64,000 nt of DNA from Nitrososphaerota archaeon (GTDB taxonomy: Archaea > Thermoproteota > Nitrososphaeria > Nitrososphaerales > Gagatemarchaeaceae): contig DAHVLJ010000010.1 in the NCBI GenBank assembly GCA_027320425.1, positions 1 through 64,000 of the forward strand. The letters run 5' to 3'. Position 1 is the first letter of the stretch, and the number at the start of each line of letters is the position of its first letter. The translations under genes were made by a program, and so were the position numbers. Below are positions 18,304 to 28,743 of this stretch, one piece after another. The notes beneath the pieces are model-generated. The model saw only the letters and a program-made list of their open reading frames with translations, did no database searches and had not been told where the DNA came from.

Positions 18304-19260
18304 TCACTGTCGGCTGGAGCCCCGCGAGGCGAAGCCGGCTATCAGGTACATCAGTGCCGTAGCCGCTACCCGTTGGGATCTGCCAGTGGGATCCAACGAA
18401 GGCGCAAGTTCGACCAGGTCGGCGGCCTTCACTCTGTCATTCTTCGCAATCTCGTAGACCATGGTAGAAAGTTCCCCGCCGCTTATCCCCCCGACGCTCG
18501 GTGCGCTCACACCGGAGACTTGTGATATGTCGACCGCGTCGAGGTCGACGCTCAGATAGACGAGGTCTGCTCCAGCAGAAGCGAAGGCGTAGGCATCCCT
18601 CGCCGCGGACAGGGCGCCCCCTTTTCGCACTTCTTCAGCCGTGATGACCTTGACTCCGAGCTGCTCCGCCTTGTCTGCATAGCTCTTCGAGTTGAGGAAT
18701 CCGTGGATTCCGATTTCCACGACCCTTCCTGGGTCGAGCGTCTCTACGGCCTCGAGTGCCAGCCCGTACGACGAGCCTGAGTTCGGCTTCCCCCCGATCA
18801 TGCCCCGAAGGTCGAAATGAGAGTCTATCACTATCAGTCCCAGAGCCTTGGACTTCTTGCCGCAGGCTCGAAGAGCAGGGAGAGAGATGCTGTTGTCTCC
18901 TCCCAGCGTGACAAGCAACGAGCTCGGAGCGATGTCTCGCCCGACCTCTTCTTCGATAGCCTGGTGCGTCGATGTTATGTCGGGGCTGCCGAGCACCATG
19001 TCTCCGAGGTCGAACACCCTGGCCCCTTCCAGCCCTAGGCCGAGCTCCACGTTGTAGTTCGAAAAGCTCCCCATCGACTCGCGGACCGCGCTCGGTCCCC
19101 CTGCTGCCCCTTTCCTCCCAAGCACCGCACCATCGTAAGGGATTCCGAGGATGTTCACTGCTTTCGGTTCGGCGCCCGACGCGCTCTTGATTATCTGGAC
19201 CATCCTCTTGTCTCTCGGGTCCAGATAGCTCGGCGCAGGATACTTGGCAGGCTTCTTCAA
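18304..19260 (-). CDS. hutG: Ureohydrolase family, probable formimidoylglutamase
   Basis: LGGDNSISLPAL, VIDSHFDLRG, LSVDLDAVD arginase-fold metal motifs; adjacent to hutH/I/U. Confidence 0.82.
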   Translation of the reverse strand: MKKPAKYPAPSYLDPRDKRMVQIIKSASGAEPKAVNILGIPYDGAVLGRKGAAGGPSAVRESMGSFSNYNVELGLGLEGARVFDLGDMVLGSPDITSTHQAIEEEVGRDIAPSSLLVTLGGDNSISLPALRACGKKSKALGLIVIDSHFDLRGMIGGKPNSGSSYGLALEAVETLDPGRVVEIGIHGFLNSKSYADKAEQLGVKVITAEEVRKGGALSAARDAYAFASAGADLVYLSVDLDAVDISQVSGVSAPSVGGISGGELSTMVYEIAKNDRVKAADLVELAPSLDPTGRSQRVAATALMYLIAGFASRGSSRQ

Positions 19261-19300
19261 GCGTCGGGCAGGCGGAGGCGTCGTGTTAAAAGCGTGTGAG

Positions 19301-19310
19301 CTATTTATCC
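19301..19310 (+). promoter_or_regulatory. Candidate TATA box of hutH
   Basis: CTATTTATCC centred about 28 nt before the TTG start at 19333. Confidence 0.45.
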
Positions 19311-19332
19311 AGCCCGCTCTAGGGTCGAACCG

Positions 19333-20808
19333 TTGGTAGTGACAGCTGACGGGCGCTCGTTGACTCTCGCTGACGCCATCGAAGTCGCTGAAGACGGGGT
19401 TGCGGTAAAGGCGAGCCCGAACAGCCTCAAACAGATGGAGAGGTTCAGATCCCTCCTGGAGGAGAAGCTGTCAAGGGGAGAAGTTGTCTACGGGGTGAAC
19501 ACAGGTTTCGGGTCCCTTTCTGACAAGGTGGTGAGGCCCGAGAACCTGGAAGAGCTACAGCTGAATCTCATTCGGAGCCACTCGGCTGGGGTAGGCTCTC
19601 CGCTTCCAGCTGAAGTGGTGAGGGCGGCCATGCTGATTAGGCTGAACAGCCTCCTCAATGGGAACAGCGCGGTGCGGAAGGAGGTTGCAGAGCTCATAGT
19701 GGGCATGCTTAATCGCGGAGTCACCCCGCTGGTTCCGGAATTCGGTTCCTTGGGGGCGTCCGGGGATCTGGTCCCCTCCGCTCACATGGCGCTGACCATG
19801 CTCGGAGAGGGAAAGGCATACCGCCGCGGCACCCTGATGGACTCAAGCAGGGCGCTGTCTGCGTCAAAGCTCAAGCCAATCAAGCTCCGCGCAAAAGAGG
19901 GTCTCTCGCTCATCAACGGGACGCAGTTCACGACAGCGCTTTCGTGCGTGGCTGTCCACAGGGGGAACTTGCTCCTGAACGCGGCCAACTCTGCTCTCTC
20001 GGTCACAGCAGAGGTGCTCAGGGCCTGCTCTCAGTCGTTCGATGAAAGGCTGGTCGGTGTCAAGCTCGATCCAGGGCAGGGGTTCGTCGCGCGCGAGGTT
20101 CGAGGGCATCTAAAGGGGAGCCGCAGGATACGGTCAGAACCCGTCCCCCAGGATCCGTACTCCATCAGATGTGCCCCCCAGGTCCACGGGTCGCTCAAGG
20201 ACGCCCTTGGCTTCGCCGAGAGGATAACAGTGGACGAAATGAATTCCGTCTCAGATAACCCGGTCCTTCTAGAAGACGGCTCAGTGCTGCACGGAGGGAA
20301 CTTCCACGCTCAGCCGGTGGCAATGGCCCTCGACCTGATGAGCATCTCAATATCCTACCTAGGTCTGATCTCGCTTGCTAGGATCCACTATCTCCTTTCA
20401 AAGACGCCCCCGGAGTCGAAATACATGGCGAGCAAGCCTGGCCTCGAGTCGGGGCTCATGATACTAGAGTATACAGCCACGGCCCTGAGCAACGACAACG
20501 CCAAGGGCATCTACCCACAATCTTCCTACCCTGCGAACGTCTCCGGAGGGATCGAAGACCACGCAAGCCATGGAGTGAACGCAGGGGTGAAGTGCATGCA
20601 GGTCGCCGCTAACGTCTCGAAGATTCTTGCTGTGGAGCTGGTCTGTGCTTCGAACATCCTGGGGTCGAACGAGAGTGGGATCTCAGAGCACGCAATGAAG
20701 GCGAGCGCGTTCGTCAGGTCGCACTCCCCGCTCCTGAGGGGGGACCGGGTCCAAGGGGGAGAGATCGAGAAGATCGCGAAGGAGATACTCTCAGGGAATC
20801 TCCCCTAG
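19333..20808 (+). CDS. hutH: Histidine ammonia-lyase
   Basis: YGVNTGFGSLSD, FGSLGASGDLVPSAHMAL (MIO-forming ASG), LINGTQF. Confidence 0.96.
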   Translation: MVVTADGRSLTLADAIEVAEDGVAVKASPNSLKQMERFRSLLEEKLSRGEVVYGVNTGFGSLSDKVVRPENLEELQLNLIRSHSAGVGSPLPAEVVRAAMLIRLNSLLNGNSAVRKEVAELIVGMLNRGVTPLVPEFGSLGASGDLVPSAHMALTMLGEGKAYRRGTLMDSSRALSASKLKPIKLRAKEGLSLINGTQFTTALSCVAVHRGNLLLNAANSALSVTAEVLRACSQSFDERLVGVKLDPGQGFVAREVRGHLKGSRRIRSEPVPQDPYSIRCAPQVHGSLKDALGFAERITVDEMNSVSDNPVLLEDGSVLHGGNFHAQPVAMALDLMSISISYLGLISLARIHYLLSKTPPESKYMASKPGLESGLMILEYTATALSNDNAKGIYPQSSYPANVSGGIEDHASHGVNAGVKCMQVAANVSKILAVELVCASNILGSNESGISEHAMKASAFVRSHSPLLRGDRVQGGEIEKIAKEILSGNLP

Positions 20809-22061
20809 CCTGTCCTGGAGAACGCTTCCTGTCCTCTCTTGAACACCCGCTCGACGTAGCTCCCTCCGACGCGATAGGGGAGGAACCTGTAGCTTGGGAC
20901 AGAATGGACCACGAAGTCGGCGAGCGAGCCAACTTTCAGGGACCCGATATCCTCCCTGGCGATCGCCTTCGCCGCGTTGACCGTGAAGCCGAGAAGCGCC
21001 TGGGCAGGGGTCATCTTGAGCCCGGCGCACGCGAGGCTCATCACAATCTGTGGGGACTCGATCCACGAGTTGGGGCTAAGATCAGTTCCGAGGGCGGTAG
21101 AACACCCGGCTTCGATGATATCGCGCGCGTCTGCATACCTGATCGACGAATAGAGGGACGTGCCAGGAAGGAGCACGGCGGTGACCTGCCCCTTCGCCAT
21201 CGCCCTAACCCCATCTGGGCTGCTGTGCCCCAGATGGTCGGCTGACGCACACCCCAGCTCCGCGGAAAGGGAGGCGCCTCCTGAGTCGCCGAACTCGTCG
21301 GCATGCATCTTCAGCCTGAATCCCAGTTCCCGCGACGCCTTGAGGAATCTTGAGCAGTCCTCGGTGGAGAATATCCCTTCTTCACAGAAGCAGTCTGAGA
21401 ATGCTGGTCTTGGCATCACCCTTCCGACGGCGGGGAGCATCTCCCTGACAGCGTAGTCCACGTAGTCCCCTGGATCCTTGAATTCGGGTGGGGTGGCATG
21501 CAGTCCCAGGAACGTTGTCACGAGTTCCACCTTGGACTTCTTCTTCAACAGCTCTACCGCTTCGATCATCTTCAGCTCGTCTTTGGTCCTTTGACCGTAT
21601 CCGGTCTTCACCTCTGCCGTTGTGACGCCGTTTGCAAGGAGCTCGCCCACCCTTGCAGCGGACTCCTCCGCTATCTTCTTCGCCGAGGCGTTCCTCGTCT
21701 CCCTGATCGTCTTCTGTATCCCTCCTCCGCTTTCGAGGATGGAGACGTAGGTTTCGCCGTTCGCCTTCCTCTCCAACTCGTCCTCACGGCTTCCTGCAAA
21801 TGCCAGGTGCGTGTGGGGGTCCACGAAGCCAGGAGTTACGAGGCCCCCGCCTGCGTCTACGGCCTTCAGCGCCTTTCCCAAAGATTTCCGCTTCAGTTCC
21901 CTCGTCGTGCCCGTCCATGCTACCCTACCTTTTTCGACCACCATCGCGCCGTCTTCGACCACACCTAGTCCTCCGCCGGAGCCGTCACATGTCACGAGCT
22001 CTCCTGCGTTGAACAAGAACAGGTCGGGCAAAGTCCCCCGTCTGCGCGGGGGTGGAAACAT
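20805..22061 (-). CDS. hutI: Imidazolonepropionase
   Basis: VTPGFVDPHTHLAFAGSREDELERKANGETY, KMHADEFGDSGG, ALGTDLSPNSW. Confidence 0.95.
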   Translation of the reverse strand: MFPPPRRRGTLPDLFLFNAGELVTCDGSGGGLGVVEDGAMVVEKGRVAWTGTTRELKRKSLGKALKAVDAGGGLVTPGFVDPHTHLAFAGSREDELERKANGETYVSILESGGGIQKTIRETRNASAKKIAEESAARVGELLANGVTTAEVKTGYGQRTKDELKMIEAVELLKKKSKVELVTTFLGLHATPPEFKDPGDYVDYAVREMLPAVGRVMPRPAFSDCFCEEGIFSTEDCSRFLKASRELGFRLKMHADEFGDSGGASLSAELGCASADHLGHSSPDGVRAMAKGQVTAVLLPGTSLYSSIRYADARDIIEAGCSTALGTDLSPNSWIESPQIVMSLACAGLKMTPAQALLGFTVNAAKAIAREDIGSLKVGSLADFVVHSVPSYRFLPYRVGGSYVERVFKRGQEAFSRTG

Positions 22062-22092
22062 GATAAGGCTTGCCAGACGAGCCGTCGTGAAC

Positions 22093-22099
22093 TCTTAAA
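22093..22099 (+). promoter_or_regulatory. Candidate TATA box of hutU
   Basis: CTTAAAT about 28 nt before ATG 22124, leaderless spacing. Confidence 0.45.
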
Positions 22100-22123
22100 T
22101 CGCGTGCTGGATGCCGAACTCAC

Positions 22124-23776
22124 ATGCAGACCCACGCGGTCAGGGCTCCGCGAGGTTCCGAGATCTCCTGCAAGAGCTGGCACCAGGAAGCCGCCCTCAG
22201 GATGCTCATGAACAACCTCGACCCAGAAGTAGGGAAGGACCCGGAGCATCTCATCGTCTACGGCGGGACCGGGCGAGCGGCCCGCTCCTGGAAAGCGTAC
22301 GACGCCATCGTGAAGTCACTCCGGAATCTGGATAATGACGAGACGCTCCTCATACAATCAGGCAAGCCCGTCGGCATCTTCAAGACGACGAAGGCTGCGC
22401 CGAGAGTGCTCATCTCCAACGCGATGCTGGTTCCCAAATGGGCTGACTGGGCTTACTTCCGGGAGCTAGAGGAGCGCGGGCTCACCATGTTCGGGCAGAT
22501 GACCGCCGGGAGCTGGATGTACATCGGGACCCAGGGGATCCTGCAGGGGACTTACGAAACGTTGGCTGCGGTCGCTGACAAGCACTTCGGCGGCTCCCTG
22601 AAGGGGAAGGTCGTCCTCACGTCAGGACTAGGAGAGATGGGCGGAGCCCAGCCGCTCGCGGTCACAATGAACGACGGGGTCGCGCTGATAGTAGAGGTCG
22701 ACAAGAGAGCGATACAACGAAGGCTTGACAAGGAGTACTGTGACGTCATGGTCGAAGACCCGAAAGAGGCGGTGTCTATGGCCAGGGACGCGGCGAAGGA
22801 AGGGAAGGCTCTGTCCGTCGCCCTGCTCGGGAACGCCGCGGAGGTGCTCCCCATGCTCTATGCCACAGGGTTCAAGCCCGACGTCCTTACGGACCAGACG
22901 TCGGCCCACGACCCGCTTGCTGGCTACATCCCAGAAAGGTTCGACGTCAAATCAGCGTCAGACCTCCGCGCCTCTGACCCGAAGAGGTACCTCGAGCTCT
23001 CGATGGCCTCCATTGCCAAGCACGTTAGGGCGATGCTCCAAATTCAGGAGAGAGGCGCTATCGCCTTTGAGTATGGGAATAACATCAGGAAGATGGCCAG
23101 CGACGCTGGGGTGGAGAACCCGTTCAGGATCCCTGGCTTCGTCCCAGAGTATATCAGGCCGCTCTTCTGCGAGGGGCGGGGACCGTTCCGCTGGGCCGCC
23201 CTGTCTGGGAACCCCGAGGACATTTACGCGACTGACGAAGCCGTGATGAAGGAGTTCTCAGAGAACGTCTCTCTCGTCAGATGGATAACGAAGGCCCATG
23301 AAAGGGTGAGATTCCAGGGCCTGCCTGCCCGGGTCTGTTGGCTCGGTTATGGTGAAAGGGCGCGTTTCGGCAAGATCATCAACGACATGGTAAGGGACGG
23401 GAAGATTTCTGCTCCTGTGATTATCGGGCGGGACCACCTAGACTCAGGTTCGGTGGCTTCTCCTTATCGTGAAACTGAAGGGATGAAAGATGGCTCCGAC
23501 GCCATAGCCGATTGGCCGATATTGAACGCCCTGCTCAATGCCGTTTCAGGGGCATCATGGGTGTCGGTCCACCATGGCGGTGGCGTAGGGATCGGATATT
23601 CGATTCATGCCGGGCTCGCGGTACTCGCGGACGGGACTACAGAAGCAGAAGCAAGGATCGCCGCGGCCCTGACCAACGATCCGGGGATAGGAGTTGCAAG
23701 GCACGTCGACGCGGGTTACGAAGGGGCGATAAAGACAGCGAAGGCCAAAGGCGTCAAGGTCCCGATGATGGACTAA
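22124..23776 (+). CDS. hutU: Urocanate hydratase
   Basis: [69 protein letters not shown]. Confidence 0.97.
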   Translation: MQTHAVRAPRGSEISCKSWHQEAALRMLMNNLDPEVGKDPEHLIVYGGTGRAARSWKAYDAIVKSLRNLDNDETLLIQSGKPVGIFKTTKAAPRVLISNAMLVPKWADWAYFRELEERGLTMFGQMTAGSWMYIGTQGILQGTYETLAAVADKHFGGSLKGKVVLTSGLGEMGGAQPLAVTMNDGVALIVEVDKRAIQRRLDKEYCDVMVEDPKEAVSMARDAAKEGKALSVALLGNAAEVLPMLYATGFKPDVLTDQTSAHDPLAGYIPERFDVKSASDLRASDPKRYLELSMASIAKHVRAMLQIQERGAIAFEYGNNIRKMASDAGVENPFRIPGFVPEYIRPLFCEGRGPFRWAALSGNPEDIYATDEAVMKEFSENVSLVRWITKAHERVRFQGLPARVCWLGYGERARFGKIINDMVRDGKISAPVIIGRDHLDSGSVASPYRETEGMKDGSDAIADWPILNALLNAVSGASWVSVHHGGGVGIGYSIHAGLAVLADGTTEAEARIAAALTNDPGIGVARHVDAGYEGAIKTAKAKGVKVPMMD

Positions 23777-24536
23777 ACGCCTTCCTGGCTCCCACAGCAT
23801 AATAGGTGATGTACACCGCAGACATCACGGCTACTGCCGCGGACATGTAATCGATTACAGCGCCAGACGACGCAAAGGCGGTGAGGGCCTGTGTGCTCGA
23901 ACCCGCAAGGACACCCGCGTACACGAGGATAACTGACCAGATGAAGCACCCCGCTAGCGTCATCACAATGAAGCGCCAGACGTCGAGCCTGAACAGTCCG
24001 GCTGGAAGGGAGATTATTGTCCTGAGTCCTGGTATGAATCTGGCCGCGAACACCGTCCACTGTCCTGATTTTTCGAACCAGGCCTCCGCCCTGTCAAGGG
24101 AGTCCCGGTGCAGTTTGAATAGACCCAATATGCCGACGACGAAGGGTCTTCCGAGCCATATGGCTAGGTAGTAGTCCAGAAGCGCTCCCGCGATGCTGGC
24201 AAGGGTGCTCACTCCGACGACAAGCCAGAAGTTCATCGTGCCGAGGTACACAAAGTAACCCGCGAGGGGAAGGACGACTTCGCTTGGGACGGGAAGGGAG
24301 GCGCTTTCGAGCGCCATGAGCGCGAAAATGCTGAGGTATCCCCACTTTGTCATGAAGCCGTTGAGGAACGCAGAAGAAACGAACGAACCGCTGACGACGG
24401 AGAACCAGGCGCCGAAAGGAAGCTCGATGACGTCCGCCGCCTGCAGTGCGCCTACGACAAGAGTTACAGCAGTAATGGCTAGAAGGTATCGGCTTCTTGG
24501 GAGCAACTGCCCCTTCGGTTTCGCCTCTTGCTGCAA
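23754..24536 (-). CDS. DedA family membrane protein
   Basis: [46 protein letters not shown]. Confidence 0.9.
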   Translation of the reverse strand: MQQEAKPKGQLLPRSRYLLAITAVTLVVGALQAADVIELPFGAWFSVVSGSFVSSAFLNGFMTKWGYLSIFALMALESASLPVPSEVVLPLAGYFVYLGTMNFWLVVGVSTLASIAGALLDYYLAIWLGRPFVVGILGLFKLHRDSLDRAEAWFEKSGQWTVFAARFIPGLRTIISLPAGLFRLDVWRFIVMTLAGCFIWSVILVYAGVLAGSSTQALTAFASSGAVIDYMSAAVAVMSAVYITYYAVGARKAFSPSSGP

Positions 24537-24595
24537 TCTGAGTGCGGCCTTCGCCCACGCTTTATAGGAGTTCTAGCCCCGGGCCGCCGAATCAC

Positions 24596-25864
24596 TCAGC
24601 GGTTCTTGGACAGCTCTTCGACGAGCTCCTTCGCCCTGTCGAAGCGGATTTTCTTCTCCTCGACCATCCTCTTCGCTACAACGTCGATTAGCTCCCCCGT
24701 CGCTCCAGCTGAAACTGCCACGTTCCTCGAGTGGAGTTTCATGTGCCCTTTCTGGATGCCTTCGCTGGCCAGTGCCCTGAGAGCGGCGAAGTTCTGTGCA
24801 AGGCCTACCGCGGCCATCACTTCTGCCAGTTCTATGGCCGTCTTCGCGCCTAGAATCTTGATCGCTGCTCTAGCCGCAGGGTGCGTCCTTGCCGCCCCTC
24901 CGACGAGACCTACTGCCATTGGCATCTCCAGCTTTCCCACCAGATTACCCTCCGCGTCCTTCTCCCACGTGGTCAGAGGCTTGTATCGCCCTGTCTTGGA
25001 CGCATAGCTGTGTGCTCCCGCTTCAAGGGCGCGTATGTCCTGACCGCAGGCAATACCCACCGCGACCACTCCGTTCATGATCCCCTTGTTATGAGTGGCG
25101 CACCTGTATGGGTCGGCGTCGGCGAAAGCATAGGCGTTGACCACACCGTCGACCACCCCTTCGCCTCCCATTGCGTCTTTTTCGAACACAGCTGAGGCCC
25201 TCACCAGCCTCCTGTCCGCAAGGTTCGAGATTATCTTCAGCAATGCGTCTCCATGAGCGATCTCCTCTATCATCGGCGCAACGGCTTCCGCCATCGTGTT
25301 CACGGCGTTCGCTCCCATTGCATCCCCTGTGTTCACGATGAGCTCGGCCACCACCATCGGGCCGGTAATGGTCGCCAGCACTTTTGCGTTCAGGTCCTTG
25401 GCTCCTCCCCCAAGCGAGACGAGCATCGGGTCCTGCTCATTCGCCTTCTTCAGGATGTCTGCCTTCCTCCCAAGGATATCGGCTTTCGCCTTCTCTGGTT
25501 GAGGGACGTTGACGATCTGTATCTGCCCAATCATCACAGGACCTGTGTTCGTGACGGTGAACCCTCCCTTTTCCCGGGCGATCTTTGCGGCTTTGCTGGC
25601 GCCAGCCACCACCGAAGGCTCCTCGAGAGCCATGGGGACGAGGTAGTCCTTCCCGTTTATCCTGAAATTGGTAGCGATGCCCAAAGGCATCGTCAGACCG
25701 CCCACCACGTTCTCTATCATCCGGTCAGCGACGTCAGAAGGTAGCCCGCCGGTGTTGGCGAGGGCCTTCACCTCGTCCTCCGTCAGACCGGTCATCTTGG
25801 CGATTTCTTTCAGCTTCTCAGACATTGGTAGCTTGTGGAAGCCCGGCATCTGGCTGTCTGTCAT
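24596..25864 (-). CDS. hmgA: Hydroxymethylglutaryl-CoA reductase (class II-like)
   Basis: ENVVGGLTMPLGIATNFRINGKDYLVPMALEEPSVVAGAS, DAMGANAVNTMAE, GQDIRALEAGAHSYAS. Confidence 0.94.
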   Translation of the reverse strand: MTDSQMPGFHKLPMSEKLKEIAKMTGLTEDEVKALANTGGLPSDVADRMIENVVGGLTMPLGIATNFRINGKDYLVPMALEEPSVVAGASKAAKIAREKGGFTVTNTGPVMIGQIQIVNVPQPEKAKADILGRKADILKKANEQDPMLVSLGGGAKDLNAKVLATITGPMVVAELIVNTGDAMGANAVNTMAEAVAPMIEEIAHGDALLKIISNLADRRLVRASAVFEKDAMGGEGVVDGVVNAYAFADADPYRCATHNKGIMNGVVAVGIACGQDIRALEAGAHSYASKTGRYKPLTTWEKDAEGNLVGKLEMPMAVGLVGGAARTHPAARAAIKILGAKTAIELAEVMAAVGLAQNFAALRALASEGIQKGHMKLHSRNVAVSAGATGELIDVVAKRMVEEKKIRFDRAKELVEELSKNR

Positions 25865-26009
25865 TTCTGCTTGGGGCTCGTCGGACTGGTTGGCTATTTA
25901 ATCAATCGACGCAGTCCGCATCATCTCGTCAATCGGCGAACGCAAGTCGGGGAAGGCAAAAGCCATCCCGACTAAAGATAAAAGGCGGGTTCGAAGGCGT
26001 GCAACATCT

Positions 26010-26115
26010 GGGCCGGTCGTCTAGCATGGTTAGGACGTCAGGAACAGCCCGTCAGGCTCTGACTCTTGCTGGCAGAAGACGGCGAAGGTCGGCGGTTCAA
26101 CTCCGCCCCGGCCCA
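26010..26115 (+). tRNA. tRNA-Val(GAC) with two micro-introns (26040-26055, 16 nt; 26064-26078, 15 nt); CCA encoded at 26116-26118
   Basis: GGGCCGG/CCGGCCC acceptor, GGCGG TTCAACT CCGCC T-arm; double excision gives anticodon arm TCGCT CTGACAC GGCGA and a 75-nt body; BHB drawn at both introns. Confidence 0.88.
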
Positions 26116-26153
26116 CCAATCCTTAATACGCGCAGGCTATCTCTGCAGATTGA

Positions 26154-26615
26154 TTGAACAGGAACCTCCTGATATTCGGCCTACTCCTGATCGTCCTGGG
26201 CATAGGCTTCGATTTCTACCTCCTTTCCTTCTTCGGGCTTCTCCTCCTCATCCCTGCCGCCCTCTCGCCTTCCCGGACTGCGGGGCGCCAGCCCCAGACG
26301 CCGACACGGCCGGCACCGACGCAGGAGCCGAGGAGGATTATCCCATTGAAACCTAAGCCAGAGGCACAGCCGACGCCGCTGGAAGTGAAGGACGCGCCAC
26401 TGTCGCCCCAGCTTGCGAACGTACAGACGTTCCAACCTGGGAGCTCATACCCAGCATATTCCCCCGCTCTGTTTCCGAACTCAATCTTCCCGCCTGTTTC
26501 TTCGATGGGGTCGTCCCAACCCATGGAGCCCGAAGCTGCGACCAAGCCTGCACAAAGGGACGAACTGGTGGAAGCCGGGGCGATCATCGCCCTGCTAAGG
26601 ATACTGCTCGGCTAG
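26154..26615 (+). CDS. Hypothetical membrane protein with proline-rich tail
   Basis: Two N-terminal hydrophobic segments then PAPTQEPRRIIPLKPKPEAQPTP. Confidence 0.6.
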   Translation: MNRNLLIFGLLLIVLGIGFDFYLLSFFGLLLLIPAALSPSRTAGRQPQTPTRPAPTQEPRRIIPLKPKPEAQPTPLEVKDAPLSPQLANVQTFQPGSSYPAYSPALFPNSIFPPVSSMGSSQPMEPEAATKPAQRDELVEAGAIIALLRILLG

Positions 26616-27514
26616 GGCACGTATACGTTCAGTTCCCGCCCGATCTTCCTGAGCCTTTCGACCCTGTGTGGGAGAGAAGGGTGGGTCGAGAACATCTCCG
26701 TCAAGGCGTTGCCCCTGAAAGGGTTGACGATCCACAGAGAGGCTGTTGCCGGAGATGGGGCGCCTGCCGGCTTGCTGGCGATGGGCCTCGTCTGAGCCTT
26801 CGTGCTTATCTTCTCGAGAGCGCTTATCAGTCCAGCGGGGTTCCTGGTCAGCTTGGCGCCGTATTCATCCGCGTTGTATTCGTCGTCTCTGCTGATGCCC
26901 AGCCTGACGAATGTCGCGCCCAGAGGGACGAGGATGATTGCAAGTATGAGGAGAGGAGAGCCTCCATTCCTGTTCCTGCTGTTGCCCCCGAACCACATCG
27001 AGAACATGGCTATCTGGCCGATGTAGGAGATCGCCCCTGCCAGGGTTGCCGCCACGCTAGACATCAATACGTCCCGATGGACGACATGCCCTATCTCGTG
27101 ACCGATGACCGCCTCGAGCTCGTCCGGTGTAAGCGTTTGAAGAATGCTCGACGTCGCGCAGACCACCGCTTTGGTGGGCCCCCTGCCGGTTGCGAAGGCG
27201 TTCGGCTGGGGGGAGTCGACGATCCCCACCTTGGGCATTGGGATGTTTGCCTTCTGAGCTATGTTGCGCACCGCTTTGAACAGGACGGGGTTCTCGTTCT
27301 CCTGGATGATCTTCGCCTTGCTCATCCTGAGGACTAGGGAGTCGCTGTAATAGTACGAGAAGAAGTTGATGGCGGCGGCGAGGACCAGGGCGAGGCCCAC
27401 GAATGTAATCGGGTCGCCGAAGAAATACCACCCGACCACATAGCCTATGACCATAAGCATGGCGGTCAGCACGAAGAAGAGCAGCGTCATCTTCGCGTAG
27501 ATCGAAGCCGACAT
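26612..27514 (-). CDS. htpX: HtpX-type M48 membrane peptidase
   Basis: AVIGHEIGHVVHRDVLMSS (HExxH), IVDSPQPNAFATGRGPTKAVV; start adjusted to MSASIYAKM. Confidence 0.93.
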   Translation of the reverse strand: MSASIYAKMTLLFFVLTAMLMVIGYVVGWYFFGDPITFVGLALVLAAAINFFSYYYSDSLVLRMSKAKIIQENENPVLFKAVRNIAQKANIPMPKVGIVDSPQPNAFATGRGPTKAVVCATSSILQTLTPDELEAVIGHEIGHVVHRDVLMSSVAATLAGAISYIGQIAMFSMWFGGNSRNRNGGSPLLILAIILVPLGATFVRLGISRDDEYNADEYGAKLTRNPAGLISALEKISTKAQTRPIASKPAGAPSPATASLWIVNPFRGNALTEMFSTHPSLPHRVERLRKIGRELNVYVP

Positions 27515-27622
27515 CAGATTTTCGTGCCCTCTCCGGGCGTAAAAGCCTTTTCTCGGCAGAGCCCGGTTTTCAGATATCTCTGCCCGAAAACATAAATTCA
27601 CGGAGCCCCTGCTCGCCAAACC

Positions 27623-28225
27623 ATGTCCGGGCTGGAAGACGACGATGACGAGTGGAGGTCTCGAAAGAGGAGGACTTCTCCGTTCGGCCCATGGGGGTTC
27701 CCAGACATTGACGAAATGATGAGAGAGATGGAGCGGGCTTTCTCAGAGCAGTTCAAGGACCTTGAGAAGGAGCTGCCAAAGAATCTCGTCAGGGAATCCA
27801 GGACGCCCGACGGTGGCACTAAGAAAGAGATCGGGCCCATAGTCTACGGGTACTCAGTCACGATCGGGCCAGACGGCAAACCGGTCGTCAGGGAGTTCGG
27901 CAACGTCAAGAGCGGAGAGGGTAAGCCAGTAAAGGCGATTCAGGACAAAAGAGAGCCTCTGGTCGACGTAGTAAGTACCGGCAAGGAGGTGAGGGTCATC
28001 GCCGAGATGCCGGGGGTGAGGAAGGAGGACATCAGCGTCACAGTGAATGAGAAGTCGGTGGTGATCTCAGTCGACACAGGTGAAAGGGGGTATCATAAGG
28101 AACTCGACCTCCCTGGAATCGTAGATCCCAAGGGAGCGAAGTCGACCTACAACAACGGAATCCTCGAAGTGACTGCGCCTCTGAAATCGAAGGACAGGGG
28201 CGGCGTGAAGCTGAAGGTCGAATAG
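27623..28225 (+). CDS. Hsp20/alpha-crystallin small heat-shock protein
   Basis: EVRVIAEMPGVRKEDISVTVNEKSVVISV...YNNGILEVTAPL. Confidence 0.9.
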   Translation: MSGLEDDDDEWRSRKRRTSPFGPWGFPDIDEMMREMERAFSEQFKDLEKELPKNLVRESRTPDGGTKKEIGPIVYGYSVTIGPDGKPVVREFGNVKSGEGKPVKAIQDKREPLVDVVSTGKEVRVIAEMPGVRKEDISVTVNEKSVVISVDTGERGYHKELDLPGIVDPKGAKSTYNNGILEVTAPLKSKDRGGVKLKVE

Positions 28226-28226
28226 G

Positions 28227-28694
28227 CTACTGATAGGGTCCGCTTTCCAAACCGCCTTCTGCATACCTGGCCATCGCGTTGAGCGTCGCTTCGCGATAGC
28301 CTTGCTTCTCGGCGAGGGTCCTCGCGATGTCGCCGGTCGTCACAACACCGACTAGGTTGCCATCTTCGCCTACCACCACGAGCCTCCTTATTCTGTACCT
28401 TGCCATGAGCTCTGCCGCTCCGGTCAGGGGCGTGTCAGGAGCCACCGTGATAAGGGGGGTCGACATGATGTCCCTTACCAGGACGTTCCTCGCGTCGATC
28501 GACTCAGCAAGCACCTTGGATACAAGGTCTCTCTCCGTGACGATCCCGACCGCATTTCCTCTCTGGGTTATCACAGCGCAACTGACTCCTTTCTTGGCCA
28601 TGGCTTTCGCGCAGTCTTTGGCGTTGGTGTTCAGCTCGACCGCCATCACAGTCTTCGTCATGAAGTGCCTGACAGTCTTTTCCTCCTGGGTCAT
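28227..28694 (-). CDS. CBS-domain pair protein
   Basis: VGIVTERDLVSKVLAES, IRRLVVVGEDGNLVGVVTTGDIARTL. Confidence 0.93.
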   Translation of the reverse strand: MTQEEKTVRHFMTKTVMAVELNTNAKDCAKAMAKKGVSCAVITQRGNAVGIVTERDLVSKVLAESIDARNVLVRDIMSTPLITVAPDTPLTGAAELMARYRIRRLVVVGEDGNLVGVVTTGDIARTLAEKQGYREATLNAMARYAEGGLESGPYQ

Positions 28695-28743
28695 GACGCA
28701 ATGACGAGCAATGGCGCCATATAGGATTTAGGAAGGATGCGAG

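Noticed and set aside
26010-26115. Initial readings of this tRNA as single-intron Gln, Glu or Pro
   Set aside because: Single-intron models leave no U33 and an unpaired anticodon stem; only the two-intron Val(GAC) model gives full pairing and correct length
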